Source: Erythrobacter rubeus
Lineage (GTDB): Bacteria > Pseudomonadota > Alphaproteobacteria > Sphingomonadales > Sphingomonadaceae
Direction: 5' to 3'
Length of the DNA stretch: 64,000 nt
NCBI RefSeq assembly: GCF_014705715.1
Contig: NZ_JACXLC010000001.1
Span: 354,457 to 418,456, forward strand
In this document: one piece after another, positions 49,632-59,410 of the stretch
Layout: each line of letters opens with the position of its first letter
How positions within the stretch are numbered: position 1 is the stretch's first letter
Program-made: the position numbers and the translations under genes
Notes under the pieces: generated by a model
Seen by the model: only the letters and a program-made list of their open reading frames with translations
What the model was told of the DNA's origin: nothing
Database searches by the model: none

Positions 49632-50096
49632 AGGGTAAGAAGTCCCACTCTACAGACCCTGACAATGAGCCACGAAATAAACACAGGCTGCGTTGGCACT
49701 GCAATTGTGCCAGCATGAACCTGCCGCTCCTTTTGCACGTGTTGTCAATGCGCGGTGCATAGATCAACGGCGCAGAAGGGGCAGGGCGGAGTGCTGCGTT
49801 GCGGCAGAACCGGCGGATTTTCGCCAATGTGTGCTGGCAAGGCTACTGAAATACCCTCGAAGAGCGGTGTTTCGCGATCAAGCTATTGCCAGTTGGCTAA
49901 TCGCGATTGTCACAAAGTAGCACGGCTGTGTGGCGATTTTGGAGAGGGTTGCGAGAAGCCATGCTTTTCGTTTGGCATCGGCAAGCTAACTCGCGGGAAA
50001 AATCCGATTAAGCGGGCGCGTCATGCCCATTTGGGTTGTCCTCGCCGGTCAATGCTGCGAAGCGGCGATCCAGACTGAGATGTAAGCAAGGACAAT
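49632..50096. other. Intergenic region before the dTDP-rhamnose operon
   Basis: A 465-bp stretch without a convincing gene. It separates the PilZ gene (-) from rmlA (+) and should contain both promoters. Short open frames across it have no recognisable sequence character. Only the ribosome binding site AAGGA at 50088-50092 before the GTG of rmlA can be assigned. Confidence 0.4.
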
Positions 50097-50990
50097 GTGG
50101 TGAGTTCGGTTTCACGTAGAGGGATCATTCTGGCAGGAGGATCGGGCACCCGGCTGTACCCGCTGACGCGCGGTGTGTCTAAACAGCTGATGCCGGTCTA
50201 CGACAAGCCGATGATCTACTATCCCCTGTCGGCCCTGATGCTGGCTGGGATCAGGGATATTTTAATTATCACCACGCCGGAGGACCAGGAACAGTTTCAA
50301 CGCTTTCTCGGCGATGGGTCGAACTTCGGCGTTTCGCTTTCCTACGCGGTTCAGCCGAAGCCGGAAGGTCTGGCTCAAGCATTCCTCATCGGTGCGGATT
50401 TTATCAAAGACGATCCATGCGCGCTGGTTTTGGGCGACAACATATTCTATGGTCATGGCCTTCCCGACATACTCGACAGCGCGAATGCGCGGTCTTTCGG
50501 GGCGAGCGTTTTCGCGTATCGCGTGAACAATCCCGAGGCGTATGGAGTGGTCGATTTCGACAGCAACGGGAAGGCGTCCTCGCTCGAAGAGAAGCCCGTG
50601 CAGCCAAAATCGAACTTCGCGGTCACGGGCCTCTATTTTTATGATGGCACCGTTGCGGACCGGGCGCGCCAGCTCGAACCGTCGGCGCGCGGCGAGCTCG
50701 AAATCACCGACCTCAATCGCCTGTATCTCGAAGACGGTGCTCTGTCCGTCGAGATAATGGGGCGCGGGTATTCATGGCTCGACACTGGAACGCATGGCTC
50801 TTTGCTCGACGCGGCGACATTCGTCCGCATTACCGAGGAAAGGCAGGGCCTTAAAATCTGTTGCCCGGAAGAGATCGCATGGCGACAGGGTTTTATCGAC
50901 GACGCGCAGCTGGAAAACATCGCCGCGCCGCTCGTCAAATCGGGTTATGGCGAATACCTGATGTCGCTGCTCGATGAGAGGCCGCGCTGA
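50097..50990 (+). CDS. rmlA: Glucose-1-phosphate thymidylyltransferase
   Basis: First enzyme of dTDP-L-rhamnose synthesis: glucose-1-phosphate and dTTP give dTDP-glucose. The 297 residues begin [36 protein letters not shown], the clear RmlA signature (read here in short pieces: [20 protein letters not shown]). [17 protein letters not shown] segment [13 protein letters not shown] and [10 protein letters not shown] follow. GTG start with AAGGA four bases upstream. It heads the overlapping rmlA-C-D-B operon; its TGA shares one base with the rmlC ATG. Confidence 0.96.
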   Translation: MVSSVSRRGIILAGGSGTRLYPLTRGVSKQLMPVYDKPMIYYPLSALMLAGIRDILIITTPEDQEQFQRFLGDGSNFGVSLSYAVQPKPEGLAQAFLIGADFIKDDPCALVLGDNIFYGHGLPDILDSANARSFGASVFAYRVNNPEAYGVVDFDSNGKASSLEEKPVQPKSNFAVTGLYFYDGTVADRARQLEPSARGELEITDLNRLYLEDGALSVEIMGRGYSWLDTGTHGSLLDAATFVRITEERQGLKICCPEEIAWRQGFIDDAQLENIAAPLVKSGYGEYLMSLLDERPR

Positions 50991-51535
50991 TGAAGGTCTT
51001 GCCGACCGAGATTGACGGCCCGCTGGTCATCGAGCCACAGGTCTTCGGCGATGATCGCGGGTTCTTCCTGGAAAGCTGGAACGCGCAGCGGTTTGCCGAC
51101 TGCGGCATCGATGCGAGCTTTGTTCAAGACAACCACTCGCGCTCGCAAAAGGGCGTGCTGCGCGGGCTTCATTTCCAGAACCCAGGACCACAGGGCAAGT
51201 TGGTGAGGGTTGTCAATGGCGCTGTGTTCGACGTGGCGGTTGATCTTCGGCGCGGCTCTGCAACTTTCGGGAAGTGGGCGGGTGTCGAGCTTTCAGCAGG
51301 CAACAAACGCATGTTCTGGGTCCCGCAGGGTTTCGCTCACGGGTTTCTTACGCTCGAAGACGAGACAGACTTTCTCTACAAGTGCGATGCTCCTTACGCC
51401 CCCGAAAGCGAGCATTCACTCGCATGGGACGATCCGTCCGTCGGTATTGACTGGCCGGTGGATGGGCTTGAGGTGCAGCTGTCGGCTAAGGACCAGCAAG
51501 GCCGCACCTTGAGCGAAGTGGAGCCTTTCGGGTGA
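50990..51535 (+). CDS. rmlC: dTDP-4-dehydrorhamnose 3,5-epimerase
   Basis: Cupin-fold epimerase of 181 residues that inverts C-3 and C-5 of dTDP-4-keto-6-deoxyglucose. Family segments DDRGFFLESWN, SRSQKGVLRGLHFQ (containing the catalytic His) and FWVPQGFAHGFLTLED are present. The ATG overlaps the rmlA stop (TGATG), and the stop overlaps the rmlD GTG (GTGA), so translation is coupled on both sides. Confidence 0.96.
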   Translation: MKVLPTEIDGPLVIEPQVFGDDRGFFLESWNAQRFADCGIDASFVQDNHSRSQKGVLRGLHFQNPGPQGKLVRVVNGAVFDVAVDLRRGSATFGKWAGVELSAGNKRMFWVPQGFAHGFLTLEDETDFLYKCDAPYAPESEHSLAWDDPSVGIDWPVDGLEVQLSAKDQQGRTLSEVEPFG

Positions 51536-52380
51536 AAGTGCTGGTCACGGGAGCGCAAGGGCAGCTCGGTCGCAGCTTGCTCGCCACTTCGCCAAGCCAT
51601 GCAAACATTCATGCCGTAGACATCAGCGAATGCGATCTCACTGATGGTGACGCCATTTCTGCTTTGGTCGAGAGCGTCGAGCCGGACCTCGTCATAAATG
51701 CGGCCGCCTATACAGCTGTCGACAAGGCAGAGAGCGAAGAGGAAATGGCAGCTGCGATCAATGCAGGCGCGGTGAAGGCGCTCGTCGAGGCACATCCGGG
51801 CAAATTGGTGCACGTATCGACCGACTTCGTCTTCGACGGTGCATCTAGCCGGCCCTACCGCCCCGAGGATGACCGGGCGCCGATTTCCGTCTACGGCCGA
51901 ACCAAGGCAGAAGGCGAGGATCATCTCCGCAAAGACGACCTCCTGGTTCGGACGTCTTGGGTTTACACGGCCGGTGGTCAGAATTTTGTGCGAACCATCC
52001 TCAGGCTTATGAAGGAGAAGCCTGAGCTAAAGGTTGTAGTGGATCAGATTGGCGCGCCGACCTGGGCACCTGGACTTGCGCGCGTGATCTGGGGTCTGGT
52101 GGCGAAAGGGGCCCCGGGCACTTTCCACCACAGCGATGCCGGGGTTGCGAGTTGGTATGATTTCGCCGTGGCGATCCAGGAAGAGGCGCTGGCGCTGGGT
52201 CTGCTCAATCGCGAGATACCGATCCACCCCATCCCGAGCAGCGACTATCCAACCCCCGCCGCGCGTCCAGCTTTTTCGCTGCTTGATTGCAGCAAGGCGC
52301 GCGACCTTTTGGACGACGGATACACTCACTGGCGCGAAAACCTGCGCAAAATGCTGAAAGAGGAACAAGAACTTGGCTAA
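51532..52380 (+). CDS. rmlD: dTDP-4-dehydrorhamnose reductase
   Basis: NAD(P)H-dependent SDR enzyme of 282 residues that makes dTDP-L-rhamnose, the last step. It shows VTGAQGQLGRSL (nucleotide binding), INAAAYTAVDKAE (typical of RmlD), STDFVFDG and YGRTKAEGE (catalytic Tyr/Lys). GTG start overlapping the rmlC stop by 4 bp. Its end overlaps the rmlB start by 8 bp. Confidence 0.96.
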   Translation: MKVLVTGAQGQLGRSLLATSPSHANIHAVDISECDLTDGDAISALVESVEPDLVINAAAYTAVDKAESEEEMAAAINAGAVKALVEAHPGKLVHVSTDFVFDGASSRPYRPEDDRAPISVYGRTKAEGEDHLRKDDLLVRTSWVYTAGGQNFVRTILRLMKEKPELKVVVDQIGAPTWAPGLARVIWGLVAKGAPGTFHHSDAGVASWYDFAVAIQEEALALGLLNREIPIHPIPSSDYPTPAARPAFSLLDCSKARDLLDDGYTHWRENLRKMLKEEQELG

Positions 52381-53431
52381 CCTGCTTGTGACCGGCGGTG
52401 CCGGCTTCATCGGGGGAAACTTCGTCCATTATTGGGCGGATCGCCACCCGGACGACACGATCACCGTCCTTGACAGCCTGACCTATGCTGGCAATCGGTC
52501 AACGATCGAAAGCGTCGAACAGGCGGAGCTTGTGGTCGGCGATATCCGCGATACCGAATTGGTCGAAAAGCTTTTGCGCGAGCGCGGCATTGCATCGCTT
52601 GTCCACTTCGCAGCGGAAAGCCATGTCGATCGATCGATCACCGGGCCGGACGCGTTCATCGATACGAATATTCTCGGGACCAATAGCCTTTTGGAGGCGG
52701 CCCGCGCTGTCTGGCTGGACGAAGGCAGTGGGCGCGCGCATCGTTTTCACCACATTTCGACCGATGAAGTGTACGGCTCTCTCGGTCCCGAGGATCCGGC
52801 CTTCAGCGAAACACATCAATATCAGCCGAACTCGCCCTACTCGGCATCGAAAGCCTCATCCGATCATCTCGTGCGCGCGTACCACCATACCTTCGGGCTT
52901 GAGGTCACGACGACCAATTGTTCGAACAATTACGGGCCGTTTCAATATCCTGAAAAGCTCATTCCGTTGTTTCTGTTGAACGCTCTTCATGGTCGGAACC
53001 TGCCGATCTACGGCGACGGAATGAATGTGCGCGACTGGCTTCATGTCGAAGATCATTGCCGCGGGATCGAGGTGTGCCTCGACCGCGGGCAGCCTGGGGA
53101 GACTTATAATATCGGCGGTGGTGAAGAGCTGCCCAACATGACCGTTATCGATCGCATCTGCTCCGAGGTCGATCGCGCGTTAGAGGAAATTGATGGGTTG
53201 TCGGCACGCTATCCCGATGCGCCTGCCGCAAGGGGTCGGGCGACGAGCGAACTCAAGACCTTCATTGCCGATCGCAAGGGGCACGACCGCCGCTACGCGA
53301 TTGACGAGACAAAGGCGCGTGATGAGCTTGGCTATAAGCCCCGCCATGATTTCGAAAGCGGCCTGAAAGCAACCTTGCGCTGGTATCTGGAAAACGAAGC
53401 GTGGTGGCGCGCTCTTCTTGATAGAGCATGA
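52373..53431 (+). CDS. rmlB: dTDP-glucose 4,6-dehydratase
   Basis: Second enzyme of the rhamnose pathway by order of reaction, fourth in the operon, 352 residues. VTGGAGFIGGNFVHYW binds NAD; HFAAESHVDRSI, STDEVYGSLG and the catalytic YSASKASSDHLVRAY follow, with the family block TNCSNNYGPFQYPEKLIPL. It starts with TTG at 52373, 8 bp inside the end of rmlD. The product feeds RmlC; it could also serve other deoxy-sugar branches. Confidence 0.95.
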   Translation: MANLLVTGGAGFIGGNFVHYWADRHPDDTITVLDSLTYAGNRSTIESVEQAELVVGDIRDTELVEKLLRERGIASLVHFAAESHVDRSITGPDAFIDTNILGTNSLLEAARAVWLDEGSGRAHRFHHISTDEVYGSLGPEDPAFSETHQYQPNSPYSASKASSDHLVRAYHHTFGLEVTTTNCSNNYGPFQYPEKLIPLFLLNALHGRNLPIYGDGMNVRDWLHVEDHCRGIEVCLDRGQPGETYNIGGGEELPNMTVIDRICSEVDRALEEIDGLSARYPDAPAARGRATSELKTFIADRKGHDRRYAIDETKARDELGYKPRHDFESGLKATLRWYLENEAWWRALLDRA

Positions 53432-53526
53432 CTCAGCCAGCCGATTAATCGGATGCGGAAGAGTAACGCAGACCAGTCTGACAGATCGATTTGTTTCGAA
53501 ATCAGTTTCCCGGTACGCGCTCCAGG

Positions 53527-55212
53527 ATGCACGACCACCAGCCAAAGACTGTGACAGCTTCGCCTGAGCCGCGCGCTCAGGCGAGTGGATCATGGCGGCT
53601 GGCATGGCTGCGACTGCGGGTGCACGCCGACGCTATCGCGATGAATCCTGCAACTTATGCCCGCGCGATGTGGTGGCGGATATTGGGCAAACGGCTGCGC
53701 GCTCGGATCGCCCTCGCACCGCTTCTTGGCCGGTCGAAAAGCGCATACGCATTATGGCTTGCGCTGGGCAGGGACCAATTCGCGCGCGCTGATGAAGTTA
53801 GCGGAAGCCCCGTGACCATCGTCGCGCTGGTCGAAGACGGCGATGGTAAAGCAGGCACGCTTGCAAGCCTGGAAAGAGAGGGAATCGCGGCAGAAATTGT
53901 GTCCGGGCGCCCTCAAACGGACCTGATTGACCGTTTGGCTCGCCGGAATGCGTGGGTGCTGCCCATGGTGAGTGGCGACTTACTCGCGTCGGGGGCGGGT
54001 GCACTGTACCGCCAGGCAGCTTCGACGGTGACCGACAACACTCATCTGGTTTACGCAGACGATGACCTTATCGATGACAAGGGATGCCGGACCGATCCGC
54101 ACCTGAAACCGGACTGGAACAGCGAACTGCACCGGTATTTCGATTTTCTGACAGGGGCCGCGATTGTCAGGCTGCGCGATAACAGCGCCGATGCGTTTCG
54201 CTCGCAAGATTGGGCAGCGGACCTGATCGCAGATGCCGTAAATAAGAGCGGGGACGGGGAAATCGTACACCTGCACGGAATTCTCCATCATAGACGCAGT
54301 CGTCCCCTACCAGAGACTGTCCCACCGATTGCACTCTCGGAACAAGGCTCAGCAGCCCTCTCTCCCATTAGTGTGATCGTCCCAACCCGCAACGGCTTGA
54401 AATTCCTTTGCAAATGTCTCGACGGACTGGCGGGCACACACTACCCGGGCCCAATTGAGATTATCGTCATCGACAATGGCAGCGATGATCCGGAAGCATT
54501 GCAATACCTAGCAGATATCAAGCCTGATTTTGCCAAAGTCCTTCGCGACGATGGCCCTTTCAACTTCGCCGCTCTCAACAATCGCGCTGTGGCACAAGTG
54601 ACCGGGGATATGCTGTGCTTCCTCAACAACGACATCGAAGTGGTCGATCCTGAGTGGCTGACGATCCTCGCGCACCAGGCGCGCCGCACCGATGTGGGGT
54701 CGGTCGGCGCTCGCCTCCTTTATCCCGATGGCAGGATCCAGCACGCTGGCGTGGCAATGGGAATTGGCGGCGGCGCGGCGCATGCCCATCGGTTGCTAAA
54801 GCCAGGAGAGCCCGGCTATTTCCACCGCCACTCGCTTCCGCAATTTGTATCGGCTGTCACGGCTGCTTGCCTGGTTGTCGAGAAGGAAAAATTTCTTGCG
54901 GTGGGCGGGTTCGACGCCGATCATTTTGCCGTCTCTTTCAACGATGTCGATCTATGTTTGAAGCTGAACGCAAGAGGTTGGCGCTCCCTCTACGAACCCC
55001 GCGCGACGCTTGTTCACCACGAATCCGTATCACGCGGTCAAGACCGGGACCCTGCTGGTGCTGCGCGCCTCGCGCAGGAATTGGATGAGCTGCAGAAGCG
55101 ATGGGGACAGTTTTCTCCCTATACTGCCCAAAGCGAAGATGGCCGTGCTGTGGATCCCTTCCATCACCCCATGCTGAGCGCTTATAGCGAGCAATTCGTA
55201 TTACGTCTTTAA
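53527..55212 (+). CDS. GT2-family glycosyltransferase (rhamnosyltransferase-like, two-domain)
   Basis: Large glycosyltransferase of about 561 residues. The N-terminal 270 residues look like a diverged GT-A domain with LVYADDDLID. The complete GT2 domain then begins ISVIVPTRNGLKFL, with VIDNGSDDPEAL, FLNNDIEVVDPEWL (metal-binding) and FNDVDLCLKLNARGW (catalytic region). This layout is common in O-antigen and capsule transferases, and the position after rmlACDB suggests a rhamnosyl donor (inference). The ATG at 53527 is preferred; a TTG at 53491 is possible, and neither has a good ribosome binding site. Confidence 0.9.
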   Translation: MHDHQPKTVTASPEPRAQASGSWRLAWLRLRVHADAIAMNPATYARAMWWRILGKRLRARIALAPLLGRSKSAYALWLALGRDQFARADEVSGSPVTIVALVEDGDGKAGTLASLEREGIAAEIVSGRPQTDLIDRLARRNAWVLPMVSGDLLASGAGALYRQAASTVTDNTHLVYADDDLIDDKGCRTDPHLKPDWNSELHRYFDFLTGAAIVRLRDNSADAFRSQDWAADLIADAVNKSGDGEIVHLHGILHHRRSRPLPETVPPIALSEQGSAALSPISVIVPTRNGLKFLCKCLDGLAGTHYPGPIEIIVIDNGSDDPEALQYLADIKPDFAKVLRDDGPFNFAALNNRAVAQVTGDMLCFLNNDIEVVDPEWLTILAHQARRTDVGSVGARLLYPDGRIQHAGVAMGIGGGAAHAHRLLKPGEPGYFHRHSLPQFVSAVTAACLVVEKEKFLAVGGFDADHFAVSFNDVDLCLKLNARGWRSLYEPRATLVHHESVSRGQDRDPAGAARLAQELDELQKRWGQFSPYTAQSEDGRAVDPFHHPMLSAYSEQFVLRL

Positions 55213-55221
55213 AAGGTGCCG

Positions 55222-56037
55222 ATGTCCGCCAAATCCCTCATGTCGCCGATACCGTCCGAGCGTCTGAAATTGCCCGAGGTCACGATCTGCGCCGCTAGCT
55301 CAACGAATGTCGAGGCGACCATTCTGGCGATCGAGACAAGCCTTGCGTATGTGGAGCCTGCCGAAGCGATCCTGTTCACCGATGTCGATGTGAGCCAGGT
55401 AGGGCTGCCCATCAGTGATGCAATCCGGGTGGTTCGGATCGAGGAGCTCAGGTCTTCTTCGGCGTATTCGCACTTCATCGTCGATGAACTCGTCAAGCAT
55501 ATCCAAAGCAGCCACTGTCTGGTCGTTCAATGGGATGGGCACATCATCGATCCAGATCGCTGGTCCTCGGAATTCCTGGAATACGATTATATCGGTGCGA
55601 GCTGGCCGCAATTTGACGATGGGAGGTGCGTTGGAAATGGCGGCTTTTCGCTCCGCAGCCGCAGACTGATGGAGGCTTGCCTCTCGCCCGACTTCCAAAG
55701 TCACCATCCTGAAGACATTGCCATCTGTCGCACCAATCGCGCGCTGCTTGAAAAGCAGGGAATGCGTTTTGGGCCGGCCGATTTGGCGGACATGTTCTCT
55801 GCCGAACGCGCGAGCGACCCAAGTCGGACCTTCGGCTATCACGGCGTGTTTTTGATGCCTGAAGTGCTGGGGCCGGAGCTGTTCTGGGAGCTTTATCTCT
55901 CGCTCGACGAACGGGGTAGCTTGAAGCCCGACTTTCGGGCCCTGCGGCGTGCGGTGAACAACGGAGAAAATGGCGGACGACGTTCGCTTCGGATGCTCGG
56001 AGACCGTGTAGCCGACATGATCTTACCCAAACGCTGA
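55222..56037 (+). CDS. DUF5672-like glycan protein
   Basis: Protein of 271 residues that I recognise as DUF5672-like, a GT-A-related family from polysaccharide loci without a characterised reaction to my knowledge. It has VTICAASSTNVEATILAIE at the N-terminus, CLVVQWDGHIID (acidic pair in the position of a DxD-like site), VGNGGFSLRSRRLM and PEDIAICRTN. The ATG at 55222 follows AAAAGG by five bases; a GTG at 55216 is an alternative. It follows the GT2 gene by 9 bp, in the same operon as rml. Confidence 0.8.
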   Translation: MSAKSLMSPIPSERLKLPEVTICAASSTNVEATILAIETSLAYVEPAEAILFTDVDVSQVGLPISDAIRVVRIEELRSSSAYSHFIVDELVKHIQSSHCLVVQWDGHIIDPDRWSSEFLEYDYIGASWPQFDDGRCVGNGGFSLRSRRLMEACLSPDFQSHHPEDIAICRTNRALLEKQGMRFGPADLADMFSAERASDPSRTFGYHGVFLMPEVLGPELFWELYLSLDERGSLKPDFRALRRAVNNGENGGRRSLRMLGDRVADMILPKR

Positions 56038-56105
56038 TCTGGGCGTCCAAGTCGGCTGGCAAGTCGGCCGGCGCAATTCGCTTGTCATGCGATGGGCGTT
56101 CGCCT

Positions 56106-56124
56106 AGGGCGCTGCGTCCGCCCT
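56106..56124. terminator. Small stem-loop after the DUF5672-like gene
   Basis: AGGGCG (56106-56111) pairs with CGCCCT (56119-56124) across a seven-base loop, in the 246-bp gap between the DUF5672-like gene and the KpsE-like gene. No T-run. It may mark the end of the rml transcript, with a new promoter for the ABC export genes between it and 56284. Confidence 0.3.
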
Positions 56125-56283
56125 GAGAGCCTCCTGACGCACGGCGCAGAACGACGCAAAACCCCAATTATTCTTGGGATATTCATCTGACTGCTGCTAG
56201 TCACCGCGACGCCGCTGCGCCAATGCTACCTCTGCAGAGGCGAGAAGCTGCCCCTGATTGCCACTAAGTGATATTGATTGCCC

Positions 56284-57447
56284 ATGCATCACGATCCTGA
56301 ATTACAACGCCAGGCCGAGGCAACCGTGAAGGAAAACCGGATTGTAGCGTTGCTGCGTCGTTGGCGGTGGTTCGCTGCGTTCGTGGTGCTGCCATCGCTG
56401 CTCGGGATACTCTATTACGGCTTTATCGCGGCGGATGTGTACGTTTCGGAATCCCAGTTCGTCATCAAGGCTCCGGATCAGAAGCGAGCGAGCACCGGAT
56501 CGCTTGGCGCCTTGCTGCAAGGCACTGGACTAGGTGGGGGCCAAGAGCAGGCAAGCGAGATTATTGGTTACATAAAATCCCGCGATGCTCTGGCCGGCTT
56601 GACGCAACGCACTGACGTACGAGGCGCATTTGCGTCTCAGGAAGCTGATTTTTTGAGCCGTTTCCCGTTAATCTACCAAAGTGGATCGTTCGAAGATCTC
56701 TACGCATATTACGGCTCCATGGTGACGGCCTTACCTGACCCGGAAACCGGCCTTACTCAATTGAGCGTCAAGGCGTTCACTCCGGAGGAAGCGCAGGCGA
56801 TCAACCTCGGCCTCCTTCAGCTGAGCGAAGAACTGGTCAATCGCCTTAATGAGCGCGTCAATTCCCAAGCCATTGAAGAGGCCGACGCCAGGGTGGCTGA
56901 AGCTCAGGAAAGAGTTCGCGATGCCCGCATTCGGCTCGGAGCCTATCGGAATACTGCTCAAATTCTGGACCCTCAGCAGCAGGGCTTGGGTGTATTGGCA
57001 GTATCGGATGAGCTCATTGCACAAGAAGCGGCGTTGCGTGCGCAACTGACACAAATGAAGCGCATTGCCGCCGATCACCCTTCGATTCCGGCCTTGGAGG
57101 AGCGTATTGCCGCCGTGTCGCAGCAAGTCGCATCGCAAACAGCGCGGGCCGTTGGCGGTCCGGATGGCTTGGCTTCGCGTATGACGGAATACGAAAACCT
57201 TCTAGTTGAACAGGAGTTCGCGACAGAACTTCTGACCATCGCCAACGCCGCGCTGGAACAAGCGAGGGTAGAGGCTCAACAGCAAAAATATTATCTTGAG
57301 CGAGTTGTCGAGCCAAATCGCCCGGATGACGCGATCCTTCCTTCTCGTTTTACGAATATCTTGGCTGTGATTTTCGCGAGCCTGTGCCTCTATCTCGTGG
57401 GTTGGATGCTGGCAGTTGGTGTGCGTGAGCATTCGCCCGAAGACTAG
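56284..57447 (+). CDS. KpsE-like capsule export inner-membrane protein
   Basis: Polysaccharide co-polymerase/export protein of 387 residues. One transmembrane helix near residues 30-50 (FAAFVVLPSLLGILYYGFIAA split by family motif YVSESQFVIKAP), a long periplasmic coiled coil (residues about 180-340, ADARVAEAQERVRDARI), and a C-terminal helix LAVIFASLCLYLVGWMLAV. This is the KpsE/WcbD arrangement that bridges the ABC transporter to the outer membrane. An in-frame TTG at 56278 is an alternative start. The permease gene follows after 3 bp. Confidence 0.9.
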   Translation: MHHDPELQRQAEATVKENRIVALLRRWRWFAAFVVLPSLLGILYYGFIAADVYVSESQFVIKAPDQKRASTGSLGALLQGTGLGGGQEQASEIIGYIKSRDALAGLTQRTDVRGAFASQEADFLSRFPLIYQSGSFEDLYAYYGSMVTALPDPETGLTQLSVKAFTPEEAQAINLGLLQLSEELVNRLNERVNSQAIEEADARVAEAQERVRDARIRLGAYRNTAQILDPQQQGLGVLAVSDELIAQEAALRAQLTQMKRIAADHPSIPALEERIAAVSQQVASQTARAVGGPDGLASRMTEYENLLVEQEFATELLTIANAALEQARVEAQQQKYYLERVVEPNRPDDAILPSRFTNILAVIFASLCLYLVGWMLAVGVREHSPED

Positions 57448-57450
57448 CAT

Positions 57451-58233
57451 ATGAAACGCTTTTCGGAGGGATTGCGGATCCAGTTGAAGGTCATTCAGGC
57501 CTTGCTGATCCGGGAGCTCGTGACACGATTTGGCCGCGAAAACATCGGCTTTTTGTGGGTCATGGCTGAGCCGCTGCTATTCGCGGGACTGGTGGGATTG
57601 GTCTGGACTTTCGTCCGTGGCCCGGAGAACAATGGCTTCAGCGTGATCGCTTTCGTGGTGAGCGGATATATCCCGCTTACTTTTCTGCGCCACTCGTTTG
57701 GCCGTTCAGCCAAGATTTTTCAGACAAACGGCCCACTTCTCTACCATCGACAGGTCAAGGTTCTCGACTTCATCTTCGTTCGTGTGACGATCGAAGCGAT
57801 TGGGGCGATGATGGCCTACACCTTCGCCGCGATCGTTCTGGTTTTCTTCGATGTGTTTCCGGTGCCATCGAATGTGGGTGCACTCGTTGCTGGCTGGGCA
57901 GTCTACGTGGCGTTCGTTCTTTCCGTTTGCGTTGTATTAGCCCCTCTATCCGAGATGTCGGAAGTGGTCGAAAAGCTCGTGCCGATAAGCGTTTACATCT
58001 CGATACCGCTTTCCGGCGTATTCAATCTTGCTGCCTGGTTGCCTCCCAATGCGAGAGAGGCGCTCATGTGGTCTCCTCTGGTGAGTGGCATGGAACTTAT
58101 GCGCTACGGGCTTTTCGGTGACTTAGTGACGCCGTATTACGATCTGACAAAAGCGTTCGGGTTGACGATCGTTCTCATGCTTATAGGGCTTATCCTTTGC
58201 CGACGCGTGCGGCGGACATTGACGTTGACATGA
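57451..58233 (+). CDS. KpsM-like ABC transporter permease
   Basis: ABC-2-type permease of 260 residues with six transmembrane segments, for export of a lipid-linked polysaccharide. ALLIRELVTRFGRENIGFLW is the typical amphipathic start of these permeases, and LPPNAREALMWSPLVSGMELMRYGLF the conserved region near the C-terminus. Its TGA overlaps the ATG of the ATPase gene (ATGA). With the KpsE-like gene 3 bp upstream it forms a compact export operon. Confidence 0.93.
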   Translation: MKRFSEGLRIQLKVIQALLIRELVTRFGRENIGFLWVMAEPLLFAGLVGLVWTFVRGPENNGFSVIAFVVSGYIPLTFLRHSFGRSAKIFQTNGPLLYHRQVKVLDFIFVRVTIEAIGAMMAYTFAAIVLVFFDVFPVPSNVGALVAGWAVYVAFVLSVCVVLAPLSEMSEVVEKLVPISVYISIPLSGVFNLAAWLPPNAREALMWSPLVSGMELMRYGLFGDLVTPYYDLTKAFGLTIVLMLIGLILCRRVRRTLTLT

Positions 58234-58877
58234 TTTACTGTCGCAACATCTACAAGAATTACCGCACAGGGAAGATCGACAAGGCCGTGCTGCGCGGTGT
58301 CGAATTTACGATTAATCCTCGCGATCGCATCGGTCTGCTGGGGCGCAACGGCGCTGGTAAATCGACCCTCATACGCTTGATCGGCGGTGTCGAGATGCCG
58401 ACCGCTGGCAGGGTTGTCCGCAAGATGAGTTGCTCTTGGCCGCTGGGGTTCACCGGAGGCTTCCAAGGCAGCCTTACGGGGTACGATAACGCGCGCTTCA
58501 TCGCGCGTATCTACGACAAGCCTTATTCGGAGATGCGGGCTTTTGTAGAAGATTTCACTGAGCTTGGAAGCCAACTCCACATGCCGGTGAAGCTGTACTC
58601 TTCGGGAATGCGCGCGAGATTGGCATTCGCTCTGTCCTTGGCGATCGAATTCGAGTGCTATTTGATCGATGAGGTCATCATGGTCGGTGACCAGAACTTC
58701 CAGCAGAAATGCCGGGAGCAATTCTTCGAAAAACGAGAGGATAGAGCTTTGTTGCTAGCTTCTCACAGCCTCTCGACTGTCCAAAAGTATTGCAACAAAG
58801 CGGTCGTGCTGAACGACGGAATTGCGACGCTTTACGAAGATGTTGGCGAGGCAATTTCTATTTACGAAGCGCTCTAA
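58230..58877 (+). CDS. KpsT-like ABC transporter ATPase
   Basis: Cytoplasmic ATPase of 215 residues. Walker A GRNGAGKST is at 38-46, the signature YSSGM at 123-127, and Walker B CYLIDEV at 143-149, followed by the switch His in LLLASHS. The length matches KpsT, without the carbohydrate-binding C-domain of Wzt, so it should belong to a capsule-type exporter. The ATG at 58230 overlaps the permease stop; an in-frame start at 58197 lies inside the permease gene. No KpsC/KpsS or KpsD gene is seen in the window. Confidence 0.95.
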   Translation: MIYCRNIYKNYRTGKIDKAVLRGVEFTINPRDRIGLLGRNGAGKSTLIRLIGGVEMPTAGRVVRKMSCSWPLGFTGGFQGSLTGYDNARFIARIYDKPYSEMRAFVEDFTELGSQLHMPVKLYSSGMRARLAFALSLAIEFECYLIDEVIMVGDQNFQQKCREQFFEKREDRALLLASHSLSTVQKYCNKAVVLNDGIATLYEDVGEAISIYEAL

Positions 58878-58984
58878 ACCGTCAATGTGGGACAGCTTCA
58901 TCAAACGTGGCGGGATGCACCATCTATTCCGACATGACTGACAGAGAGTTCAAGCATTGATTTCAAGAATGGGTGCAAGGCACG

Positions 58985-59398
58985 ATGACACCAGAGGATC
59001 AATACGATCTCGATATCCAACGAATTCTGCGCGCCGAGATTGCCGATCTGAATGAGAGACACAAGGTAGCAATAAGCTTGGTACATGGCATGTATTCCAT
59101 CGTCTTGGACGGACCTGCTGAAGGGTTGCCATCGATCGCTCGCCAAACCGAGCTGGTCGGCGAAAGCGCGTTTTTCAGCGAGCAGTGGTATTTGAAAAAA
59201 TACGATGATGTTGCCGGGAGCAGGATGAATGCTGCCGAGCACTATGTTCGTGCGGGCGCTTTTGAAGGACGTGACCCTGGCCCGGAATTCAACAGCATGG
59301 ATTATTACATGGCCAACCCTGACGCTGCTAAAGCGAATTGGCCGGCGCTGGTCCATTATCTCGAGGTCGGTCGTGCTGAAGGTCGACCACTTTTTTGA
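58985..59398 (+). CDS. Stand-alone HYL-EGR repeat protein
   Basis: Protein of 137 residues. The N-terminal 60 are helical by composition. Residues 62-137 form a two-unit repeat: FFSEQWYLKKYDDVA, EHYVRAGAFEGRDPGPEF, then YYMANPDAA and HYLEVGRAEGR. The same module occurs inside the next protein and at the C-terminus of the converging one (62151-63380). Such WYL-YPDV-HYL-GxxEGR repeats recur in polysaccharide-associated proteins, but I know of no established function. The ATG at 58985 has AAGG four bases upstream; a GTG at 58973 is an alternative. The following fusion glycosyltransferase starts 12 bp later. Confidence 0.7.
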   Translation: MTPEDQYDLDIQRILRAEIADLNERHKVAISLVHGMYSIVLDGPAEGLPSIARQTELVGESAFFSEQWYLKKYDDVAGSRMNAAEHYVRAGAFEGRDPGPEFNSMDYYMANPDAAKANWPALVHYLEVGRAEGRPLF

Positions 59399-59410
59399 TG
59401 GAGGCCGCAC

